Below are positions 42,842 to 49,944 of a stretch of 64,000 nt of DNA, piece by piece. The position numbers and the translations under genes were made by a program. This DNA is from Methylomonas albis. GTDB taxonomy: Bacteria; Pseudomonadota; Gammaproteobacteria; Methylococcales; Methylomonadaceae. The notes below the pieces were generated by a model, which was given only the letters and a program-made list of their open reading frames with translations, had not been told where the DNA came from and made no database searches. The stretch spans positions 4,526,001-4,590,000 of the forward strand of contig NZ_JACXSS010000001.1 of assembly GCF_014850955.1 (NCBI RefSeq), given 5' to 3'. How positions within the stretch are numbered: position 1 is the first letter of the stretch; every line of letters starts with the position of its first letter.

Positions 42842-43402
42842 GTGCGAATCGTCGTCAAAACCTGTGAAGTCGAGGAAATCATCAAGAAATCCCGCTTCAT
42901 CGGCATCATTAGCCCTTGCCAAACCGAACGCGACGCCTTGCTGTTATTGAAGGATTTACAGCAACGCTATGCCGATGCCAGCCATATCGTTTACGCCTAC
43001 CGCATCCAGTCAGCCGACGGCCTTGTTTGCCGCTTTCACGACGCCGACGAACCCAGCGGCACCGCCGGCAAACCGATCTTTCAGCACCTGGAAGGCAAGC
43101 AATTAATCAATCTGGTGGTAGCGGTGATTCGTTATTTCGGCGGGGTAAAACTGGGCGCCGGCGGCTTGACGCGTGCTTACAGCAATGCCGCCAAGCAAGT
43201 CATCGAAGCCGCCGACATCATCGATTACATTGAATTTGTCGAGCTAACATTGAGCCTGGATTATCACCGACTGCAAGCACTGGAATACCAACTGAAAAAG
43301 TGGGACGGTAATATTATCGGGCAGGATTTTTCCGATTCGGTACGGCTTACCGTCAAATTACCCAAGAGCAATCTGCCCGCACTTAGCGCATTCCTGGATT
43401 AA
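42842..43402 (+). CDS. yigZ: YigZ/IMPACT-family protein
   Basis: A 186-residue UPF0029 protein. IKKSRFIGIISPC, SHIVYAYRI, DADEPSGTAGKPIFQHL and VAVIRYFGGVKLGAGGL are the family marks, with the C-terminal ferredoxin-like DUF1949 domain following. It starts with GTG right after the ATPase stop. It may regulate translation or proline peptidase-related functions; the role is unsettled. Confidence 0.9.
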   Translation: MRIVVKTCEVEEIIKKSRFIGIISPCQTERDALLLLKDLQQRYADASHIVYAYRIQSADGLVCRFHDADEPSGTAGKPIFQHLEGKQLINLVVAVIRYFGGVKLGAGGLTRAYSNAAKQVIEAADIIDYIEFVELTLSLDYHRLQALEYQLKKWDGNIIGQDFSDSVRLTVKLPKSNLPALSAFLD

Positions 43403-43558
43403 ATGGGCTTATACCAGCCCCAGATGACAGCTTTATTTCATAATTGTTTCCATAAAAGAAACAAACAATCCACTATCACCTATATTGTAAATAAAAAAAT
43501 AAAGTTTATAGTGAAGTCGTCTTCATTAGTATCGACTGTATTCAGTCTAGGAGCAAAA

Positions 43559-43720
43559 ATGAACAAATCGAACAATCTTTATAGAGACGTACTTACCGGC
43601 CTGTTTTTCACCACCGGCGTGTTTGGCTTCATGTCTGGCGAGTTCATCATCTCTACCATGCTGTTCGGCGCCGCGACTATCTCCAGCAATCTGGATTTTA
43701 CCGGCTCGTTCCGCGCTTAA
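43559..43720 (+). CDS. Small membrane protein of 53 residues
   Basis: A short protein (MNKSNNLYRDVLTGLFFTTG...) with one hydrophobic helix, ending SSNLDFTGSFRA. TAGGAGC before the ATG is a good ribosome-binding site, and a strong intrinsic terminator follows at 43771, making an expressed single-gene unit likely. The longer frame from 43403 is rejected because the upstream part is A+T-rich leader without protein features. The family is unknown. Confidence 0.65.
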   Translation: MNKSNNLYRDVLTGLFFTTGVFGFMSGEFIISTMLFGAATISSNLDFTGSFRA

Positions 43721-43770
43721 GTTTTTGTTGTACCTCCCTCGTTGTTAAGCAGTAGCTCTGTTTATCTCAA

Positions 43771-43808
43771 GCCCGTCAGCCATCTCCGTGGCTGGCGGGC
43801 ACTTTTTT
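43771..43808 (+). terminator. Intrinsic terminator after the 53-residue protein
   Basis: GCCCGTCAGCCA/TGGCTGGCGGGC-type arms form a long G+C-rich hairpin (43771-43800) followed by ACTTTTTT. It also faces the end of the convergent djlA gene. Confidence 0.88.
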
Positions 43809-44610
43809 AAAACCCTCTTGCTTCGCGTATCGTTTCGTAGGCTTTTCTGATTTGCTGAGTCTTTTGCTTGGCCATCTGCATCATTTCCTCAGGTAAACCT
43901 TTAGCCACCAATTTGTCTGGATGGTGCTGGCTCATCAAGCGCCGATAAGATTTTTTCACATCCGCATCATCCGCCGTCGCGGATATGCCCAACACAGCGT
44001 AAGCATCTTCCAATGTCGACAAGCCGGATTTAGGTATATGGAACTGTTCGCCCGAGTGTTGAAAACGATGTTGCGCCTGCACTTGCCCCTTGATGAGCTG
44101 ATATTCGAAACGCGAAACGCCCAATTGCGCACAAATATCCAGTAACAGCCTTTCTTCTTTGGCATCGTAGACGCCGTCGGCAAACGCAGCCTGAATTTGA
44201 ATTTCCACAAACATCCGTACCAGATGGGTACGACGATGGCATTCCACACGAAACTGCCGCAGCACCTCGGCCAACGGAAAATCCGTCTGCTTACCTTGTT
44301 GAAACAATTGGATAGCGGCTTCGCGCAGTTCCGGACTGAGCTCCATATTGTCCATCACCCGTTTCGCCAAGCCGATTTCCTCATTGGAAACCCGGCCATC
44401 AGCCTTGGCGACATGGCCCATCACCGCGAACGTAGCGGTGAAAAATGCCATCTGTACGCGCTGTTGAGCGCCAGGATTAAATGACTCGCCGGCCATCCCT
44501 TCCAGGCCGGCATCGAACTGATGCCCTACCGACGCACCGAAAATCGCCCCCAACGGCCCGCCCAACATAAAGCCAAACGCTCCGCCTACCAACTTGCCCA
44601 GCCAACTCAT
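43807..44610 (-). CDS. djlA: DjlA-like co-chaperone (TerB + J domain)
   Basis: A 267-residue membrane-linked J protein. A glycine-rich N-terminal membrane segment (GGAFGFMLGGPLGAIFGASVG) is followed by a TerB/DjlA central domain (FFTATFAVMGHVAKADGRVSNEEI) and a C-terminal J domain with DAYAVLGI and the HHPDK motif (HPD) needed to stimulate DnaK. The ATG at 44610 gives the normal DjlA start; the frame extending to 44913 overlaps purC. It is divergent from purC. Confidence 0.93.
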   Translation of the reverse strand: MSWLGKLVGGAFGFMLGGPLGAIFGASVGHQFDAGLEGMAGESFNPGAQQRVQMAFFTATFAVMGHVAKADGRVSNEEIGLAKRVMDNMELSPELREAAIQLFQQGKQTDFPLAEVLRQFRVECHRRTHLVRMFVEIQIQAAFADGVYDAKEERLLLDICAQLGVSRFEYQLIKGQVQAQHRFQHSGEQFHIPKSGLSTLEDAYAVLGISATADDADVKKSYRRLMSQHHPDKLVAKGLPEEMMQMAKQKTQQIRKAYETIREARGF

Positions 44611-44679
44611 GCGTTTCTTATCCTCAACAGGTTTAATGATAAAATTGCAGCCACTTTTCACTGACTCCACACACGTATT

Positions 44680-45576
44680 ATGAATGCCCCCGCCGCACTT
44701 TACGAATCTTCCCTGCCGCATTTGAAATTGCTCGGCCGCGGCAAAGTCCGCGATATGTACGAAATCGATGATAAACATTTGCTGATCGTCACCTCCGACC
44801 GGATGTCGGCATTCGACGTCATCATGCCCGATCCGATCCCCGGTAAAGGCCGAGTGTTGACCAGGGTGAGTAATTTTTGGTTCGAAAAAATGCGGGATAT
44901 TATTCCCAATCATTTAAGCGACGACTTAGCGCTGGCCGATGTGATTCCCGATCCGGCGTTAAGGGCGCAAGTGGAAGGGCGGGCCATCATCGTCAAACGC
45001 CTGAAACCGCTGCCGGTGGAGGCCATCGTGCGCGGCTATCTGATCGGTTCCGGCTGGAAGGATTATCAAAACAGCGGCTCGGTGTGCGGCATCGAACTGC
45101 CTACCGGCTTGCAACAAGCTCAGCAGCTGCCGCAACCGATTTTCACCCCGTCCAGCAAAGCGGAAATGGGCACCCATGACGAAAACATCAGCTTCGCCGA
45201 TACGGTGGCGTTGATGGGTGAAGAACTGGCCGCCAAAGTACGCGACACCAGCCTGCAACTCTACACCACAGCGGCGGAGTACGCCCATGAGCGCGGCATC
45301 ATCATTGCCGATACCAAATTCGAATTTGGCCTGGATGAAGCCGGCAACCTATATTTGATCGACGAAGCGTTGACCCCGGATTCCTCACGGTTCTGGCCGG
45401 TTGAACAATATCAGGTCGGCATTAGCCCACCCAGCTTCGACAAACAATATCTGCGCGATTATCTGGAAACCCTGGATTGGAACAAAACCGCGCCAGGACC
45501 CAAGCTGCCGGAAGACGTCAGTAGAAAATGCGCGGAGAAATACCGAGAAGCGGAACTGAAACTGATTGGAAATTGA
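44680..45576 (+). CDS. purC: SAICAR synthetase PurC
   Basis: A 298-residue phosphoribosylaminoimidazole-succinocarboxamide synthase of the longer, yeast-like type. [61 protein letters not shown] and [15 protein letters not shown] are diagnostic. It joins CAIR and aspartate in purine synthesis. A conserved hairpin follows its stop. Confidence 0.96.
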   Translation: MNAPAALYESSLPHLKLLGRGKVRDMYEIDDKHLLIVTSDRMSAFDVIMPDPIPGKGRVLTRVSNFWFEKMRDIIPNHLSDDLALADVIPDPALRAQVEGRAIIVKRLKPLPVEAIVRGYLIGSGWKDYQNSGSVCGIELPTGLQQAQQLPQPIFTPSSKAEMGTHDENISFADTVALMGEELAAKVRDTSLQLYTTAAEYAHERGIIIADTKFEFGLDEAGNLYLIDEALTPDSSRFWPVEQYQVGISPPSFDKQYLRDYLETLDWNKTAPGPKLPEDVSRKCAEKYREAELKLIGN

Positions 45577-45593
45577 ACTGATTATTCGGACTG

Positions 45594-45618
45594 CCATCCC
45601 GCGCCGCTAGCGGGATGG
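45594..45618. terminator. Hairpin between convergent purC and lipoprotein gene
   Basis: CCATCCCGC/GCGGGATGG forms a perfect 9-bp stem with a 7-base loop. The T-run is weak (TCTTCGATC), so termination efficiency is uncertain. It may serve both directions. Confidence 0.5.
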
Positions 45619-45635
45619 TCTTCGATCACTAAAAC

Positions 45636-46880
45636 CTAAATCGGCTTGAATTGATAAGCCTGCGCAGTTTGCCAGGATAGAAAAACATTCTCACCATCGC
45701 TCAACAGAAAAGCATCGTCCGCGCTTTCCGCCGTTTTTCCGACCACTGCAGGTTGAGACCAACTCAAGCCGCCATCTGCCGATTCAATCAATTGCAAAAG
45801 GTTGTTACTGCCGTCAAATTCCGACCAGACCACCACTACGTGCTCGCCGTGCGCCAACACGTTGGGATGCTTGGCGCCTTGATTGCCAAAGCGGTAGGCC
45901 GACGAATAACTTAGGCCACCATCTTTGGAATGACCGTAAAATAAGCCTTGTTTGTCAGCAGCACCACTAAACCAAACCGCATGGTAAACACCATTATTGG
46001 CAATCGATAAGGCCGGACCGTGGTGCGGGCAGGCATCGATTTTCCAATTTTCTTCGCTGACGCGTTGCACCGCTCCCGGCGTGTGCCAATCAGTGAATTT
46101 AACCAATGCATGGTCGCGAATATTGCCGTCATAGACATGCCGCCATAGCACGACAGGCAAATTGTCGGCATCTATTTCCACACCCAAGCGGCAGCATTCA
46201 CAACTATGCGGCGCGACGACCTTGTTGGGATAAAAGCTTTTACCACCATCGTCCGACCAAGCATAATACACGGCGGTGCCTGCAAACTCTTGCTTAGCGA
46301 CCTTGGCTTTTTCCTTGTCGCGCGCATCCAGCCAGGCGACGAAAATCTCACCGTTATTCCCAACCGCCAGCGCATCAAAGCGGTGGCCGATCACATCCGG
46401 ATTGTCGTTGACCGTCACCGGCTTGGAAAAACTTTTTCCACCGTCCGTCGAACGACTGAAGCGAATGTGGCCGGTATGGCGTTTTTCCAGATTCTGGGTC
46501 CAGGTCAGGTATATATTCCCTAGCGCATCGAGCTTGATTTTCGGCCGGTATTCGCCGTGCGCAGCAATCGATTCCGACTCGGTATTCACTGCGACCGGCT
46601 TGGAAAAGCTCACACCTTTATCGGCCGACGATTGTACATAAACATGATCACGGACCACCCAAGCCAACCACAGAGTGCCTTTATCGTCAAATGTCGCCGT
46701 CACGGTATCGGAACACTCGATTGTCGGACTTGTTTGGGAATCAGCGCAATACGTTTTTTTGTCCGCATGCTGCTCGTGTTTAGCCGACTGAACATCCTGC
46801 CGGATGCTTGTCGACTCTCCGGCGCAAGCACTTAAAATCAATGAGCTAATAATTGCCAGCGAGGTATGAAATTTCATCAT
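45636..46880 (-). CDS. Asp-box (sialidase-like propeller) lipoprotein with CxCC and CPHHGP motifs
   Basis: A 414-residue lipoprotein: signal SLILSACAGE with lipobox LSAC. Five Asp boxes of the form SxDxGxSF/W (SADKGVSF, STDGGKSF, SDDGGKSF, SKDGGLSY, SADGGLSW) give a beta-propeller of the sialidase/BNR fold, but sialidase catalytic residues were not sought with success. Two unusual motifs, HSCECCRLG and DACPHHGPA, could bind metal or haem. It is transcribed in the same direction as, and 137 bp downstream of, a TonB-dependent receptor, so a role in uptake of a metal or metal complex is inferred. Confidence 0.75.
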   Translation of the reverse strand: MMKFHTSLAIISSLILSACAGESTSIRQDVQSAKHEQHADKKTYCADSQTSPTIECSDTVTATFDDKGTLWLAWVVRDHVYVQSSADKGVSFSKPVAVNTESESIAAHGEYRPKIKLDALGNIYLTWTQNLEKRHTGHIRFSRSTDGGKSFSKPVTVNDNPDVIGHRFDALAVGNNGEIFVAWLDARDKEKAKVAKQEFAGTAVYYAWSDDGGKSFYPNKVVAPHSCECCRLGVEIDADNLPVVLWRHVYDGNIRDHALVKFTDWHTPGAVQRVSEENWKIDACPHHGPALSIANNGVYHAVWFSGAADKQGLFYGHSKDGGLSYSSAYRFGNQGAKHPNVLAHGEHVVVVWSEFDGSNNLLQLIESADGGLSWSQPAVVGKTAESADDAFLLSDGENVFLSWQTAQAYQFKPI

Positions 46881-46945
46881 GGTCTTTTAGTAAGCATCCG
46901 GAAAGTGACGAACAGTATTACCCGCTTGAACGGATAAAATTAAAC

Positions 46946-46961
46946 TGTGTTATTTAACACA
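46946..46961. promoter_or_regulatory. Palindrome upstream of the Asp-box lipoprotein gene
   Basis: TGTGTTA-TT-TAACACA is a perfect 7-bp inverted repeat about 65 bp before the lipoprotein start. A related GTTATTTGACACAC is found upstream of the TonB receptor (49717). It could be the operator of a metal-responsive regulator; the type cannot be named. Confidence 0.4.
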
Positions 46962-46962
46962 C

Positions 46963-46997
46963 AGCAAGGATTGATCGCATTCCCCGCAATCCTTGCT
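46963..46997 (-). terminator. Hairpin after the TonB-dependent receptor gene
   Basis: AGCAAGGATTG/CAATCCTTGCT is a perfect 11-bp stem located 20 bp after the receptor stop. No T-run follows on the minus strand, so it may be an attenuator or processing site between the receptor and lipoprotein genes rather than a full terminator. Confidence 0.5.
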
Positions 46998-47017
46998 GAA
47001 TCATACTGAATACTTGA

Positions 47018-49390
47018 TTAATAATTAAATTTCAATTCAGCAATATAAGTGCGCTGCGGAAACACGTGGAACAGCCAATATTTTTCATTGGTGATATTGT
47101 CGATACCCGCTGAAAGCGTCAGCTGCTTGGTCAGTTGGTATTTGGCGCGGGTATCTACGACAAAAAACGCGCTACCGGTACCGGTGTAAGTATCCGGATT
47201 GACGTCGCTATTATCGATCTGTCCATATTGCTGACTGCTATAGCGGCCACTGACTGAAGACGTAAAATCTTTAGTCACATGGTATGTGGCTGTGGCACTA
47301 GCGCGCCACTCGGGCACTCTAGGCTGATACTTACCAACCGAAGCCGGCAAGGCCGCATTTTTATCGATACGCGAGTTCGCCCACGTCACATTACCCGCCA
47401 AATCCAGACCATCGAAAACGACATTACTGTGCTCACCGGAAAACTCCCAACCATAGGTGCTGATCTGGTCGATATTCTGTGCAAAGGACAAGGTTGAATT
47501 GGTGGTCGGACTGAAAGTGGTCTGACTATAGATGGCATCGTAGACTTTCTCGTGAAACAAGCTCAAGCGCAACGAACCTTCGCTCAAGAAATATTGTGCG
47601 GAAAGCTCGGAGGACAATGCTTCTTCAGGCTTTAAAGTTGGATTGGGATTGACGATATTAGATGTCCCGCTTACGGTGATATTGGTACCCTGAAACAGTT
47701 CGGTCACCGTCGGAAACCGGTAAGCCTGCGCAATAGAACTGGTAAATTTCCAGCTATCGGTCGGCTTCCAGGCCAGCGATGCTTTTGGCGAAAACCGTAA
47801 ATCACTGCGGTTAGATTGATTGATCGTTCTGCCATTGGTGCCGGTATTGGTGCCATCGAAGGCATTCCAGTTTTCTAATCGTCCACCCAATGTCAGCGTC
47901 CAATCGGGATCAAAGGTCCATGCCTCTTGAAGCCAGAAAGCATTGGTCTCGGTCTTTCCCTGCGAATTGGTGTTTAAACGACCTTGGCCACCGTAAATCC
48001 AATTGGAGGTTGCATATTGCTGGTTGTTTAACTCGTAAAGATCATGATGAAAACCAAAGCTGACATGGTGAGGCCCCCATGCGGAATCCGGACGCCATAT
48101 ACCTTTGGCATCGACAGTATGCCAGCCGGTGTCGTTTAAACTGGTAATGGTTCCCGCACCACCCGCAGCCGCAAGATTTGGCGCAACGGTGGGAGCCCGT
48201 TGTTCATCCTGGCCATAATTGATTACGCTGCCAGTCAGTTCCCAATCGAAAATACCGCCGGTATTCGACTTCAGCGCCATACCGTGCGACCAATGCATCT
48301 GCTGGTAGTCGTTCTCGGCAAACGTGGAACCCAGATTATAGTTCCGACCGTTCATATTGATTAAACCGCTATTGACTGGCGTACCCGTACTGGCATTGCG
48401 CAAGTAGCTATTGAAGCCGCCGCTTTCGTCGTTTTGCCACAAACCCAATGTGTAGGAAGCTTTTAGCGTAGGCGTAATGTCGTAAGCCAGTTTCCACTTA
48501 AAGTTATCCTGCACCGTATGCCTGATATTACCCTCACCAATTGCAAATATTCTTTGGGAGCCAGTTTTATCGACATCGCCGACAGCGCCAGTAACGGCCA
48601 CACCACCTGCGCCAGAACTAGTAGGAAGATAGGTATAACTGATTGGTTGACTATGCGCATCCAAATGACTGACGTCAAAACGCCAGGAAAAATCGCCATG
48701 CCGGCTACCCAAGTTTGCTGTGTATTGCTGAGAGTCATAGACGTCGGTATGGCCGTATACATCGTATTCTTGCCAAGCGGACTGTACGCCGCCGCCGGCC
48801 TCGAATTTCTCGGGCATCCGCGTGGTAATATCGATGACGCCACCGATTGAGTTACCGCTGTAGGCTGCGGAAAACGGTCCATACATCACGTCAACCCGCT
48901 CGATTTCTGAGGGCGATACCATATTCCAGCGCGGCGATCCGGTCATGCTGTTATTGTTTCCCAGCAATGACGACAACAGGATGCCATCCGCATAAATCAA
49001 GCTGCGCGCGCTGGAACCGGTCCCGGACGTACGCATCGACACCGGCATTTCCTTATCGCCGATATAACGTTTGCGCACCAGAATATTAGGCAAATACTTG
49101 ATCGCATCCTCGGTGTTCATCACGTTGATGGTATCTTCCATCTTCTCGCGGGTAACGCTTTCGGTAACCGCAGGCAATTTATATTTTTCTGTAGCTGTTT
49201 GGGTAGCGGCTTTTCCGCTTTCGGCAGTAACAGTCATTTCCGGCAATACTGCTGTCAAACTGTTACTTGCTTTTCCATCAGCGACAACATTTTGGGCTGT
49301 TTCAGCAGCGCTCAATCCAGGAAGAGCTGTGAGCAGTATGGCCCCAAGCACAGACGGCTTGGGGCTTAGTTTGATTTTTGAGTGTTTCAT
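47018..49390 (-). CDS. TonB-dependent outer-membrane receptor
   Basis: A 790-residue receptor. Signal peptide ends GLSAAET. A TonB-box-like segment LPEMTVTAES is followed by a plug domain (DAIKYLPNILVRKRYIGDKEMPVSMRT, IERVDVMYGPFSAAYSGNSIGGVIDI), then a 22-stranded barrel ending in Phe-type terminus ERTYIAELKFNY (aromatic last residue). The longer frame from 49507 adds non-signal sequence and is rejected. The substrate is not visible; the neighbouring lipoprotein suggests metal or metal-chelate uptake. Confidence 0.93.
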   Translation of the reverse strand: MKHSKIKLSPKPSVLGAILLTALPGLSAAETAQNVVADGKASNSLTAVLPEMTVTAESGKAATQTATEKYKLPAVTESVTREKMEDTINVMNTEDAIKYLPNILVRKRYIGDKEMPVSMRTSGTGSSARSLIYADGILLSSLLGNNNSMTGSPRWNMVSPSEIERVDVMYGPFSAAYSGNSIGGVIDITTRMPEKFEAGGGVQSAWQEYDVYGHTDVYDSQQYTANLGSRHGDFSWRFDVSHLDAHSQPISYTYLPTSSGAGGVAVTGAVGDVDKTGSQRIFAIGEGNIRHTVQDNFKWKLAYDITPTLKASYTLGLWQNDESGGFNSYLRNASTGTPVNSGLINMNGRNYNLGSTFAENDYQQMHWSHGMALKSNTGGIFDWELTGSVINYGQDEQRAPTVAPNLAAAGGAGTITSLNDTGWHTVDAKGIWRPDSAWGPHHVSFGFHHDLYELNNQQYATSNWIYGGQGRLNTNSQGKTETNAFWLQEAWTFDPDWTLTLGGRLENWNAFDGTNTGTNGRTINQSNRSDLRFSPKASLAWKPTDSWKFTSSIAQAYRFPTVTELFQGTNITVSGTSNIVNPNPTLKPEEALSSELSAQYFLSEGSLRLSLFHEKVYDAIYSQTTFSPTTNSTLSFAQNIDQISTYGWEFSGEHSNVVFDGLDLAGNVTWANSRIDKNAALPASVGKYQPRVPEWRASATATYHVTKDFTSSVSGRYSSQQYGQIDNSDVNPDTYTGTGSAFFVVDTRAKYQLTKQLTLSAGIDNITNEKYWLFHVFPQRTYIAELKFNY

Positions 49391-49886
49391 GGGCTTGAAA
49401 ATTATAAAGGTACTTAAATTAAGGCGCTTTATGGCAATAAATATCCCCAAACCAAGCAATTTTCCGTTCACTGAGCGACATATTTGGCATTGCCAATGGG
49501 GGTACAAACTGCCTCAAAAATCACCTAAGGCCGGTTGCGTCGTTTTGCTGACTCAACTTTGTCGAATAAACGGCAACAGTTTATTAGTGTTTTCACACAC
49601 ACATATTCAGCAACTCGTATCCACCAGCAATTTTCACACCTTTTAAAATCAAGCATAACTATCAAAGCCTTATTGACAGATAATCGCAAAAACACACTAA
49701 AGTAACTAAATAATAAGTTATTTGACACACTACAAATCAGTTAAATAACATAGTTTATATAAAATCCGCTGATTAGCTGCTGCCGAACTCAAAACAATTC
49801 CTCCGATTGCCGCGCCTGACGCACGATGACACTTTGCATCACTTTGGATTTGCTTGGCAGCCGCACTAACCCTACCCCCAAAAACA
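49391..49886. promoter_or_regulatory. Upstream region of the TonB receptor with inverted GTTATTT repeats
   Basis: The gap of about 500 bp has A+T-rich stretches. At 49717-49749 GTTATTTGA and TTAAATAAC form an 8-of-9 inverted repeat with GACACAC next to the first arm, similar to the palindrome at 46946. No Fur-type 19-mer or vitamin B12 riboswitch core was recognised. Short frames here have no protein-like features. Confidence 0.35.
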
Positions 49887-49887
49887 A

Positions 49888-49923
49888 AAAACCCTTGCCA
49901 GCCTTTCAGCCGACAAGGGTTTT
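49888..49923 (-). terminator. Intrinsic terminator of the beta-glucan synthase gene
   Basis: AAAACCCTTG/CAAGGGTTTT gives a perfect 10-bp stem; on the minus strand it is followed by TTTTTTGTTTTTGGGG. It lies 22 bp after the stop of the 49945-52746 gene. Confidence 0.88.
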
Positions 49924-49944
49924 CAAAGACACGCCTAGCAATAC

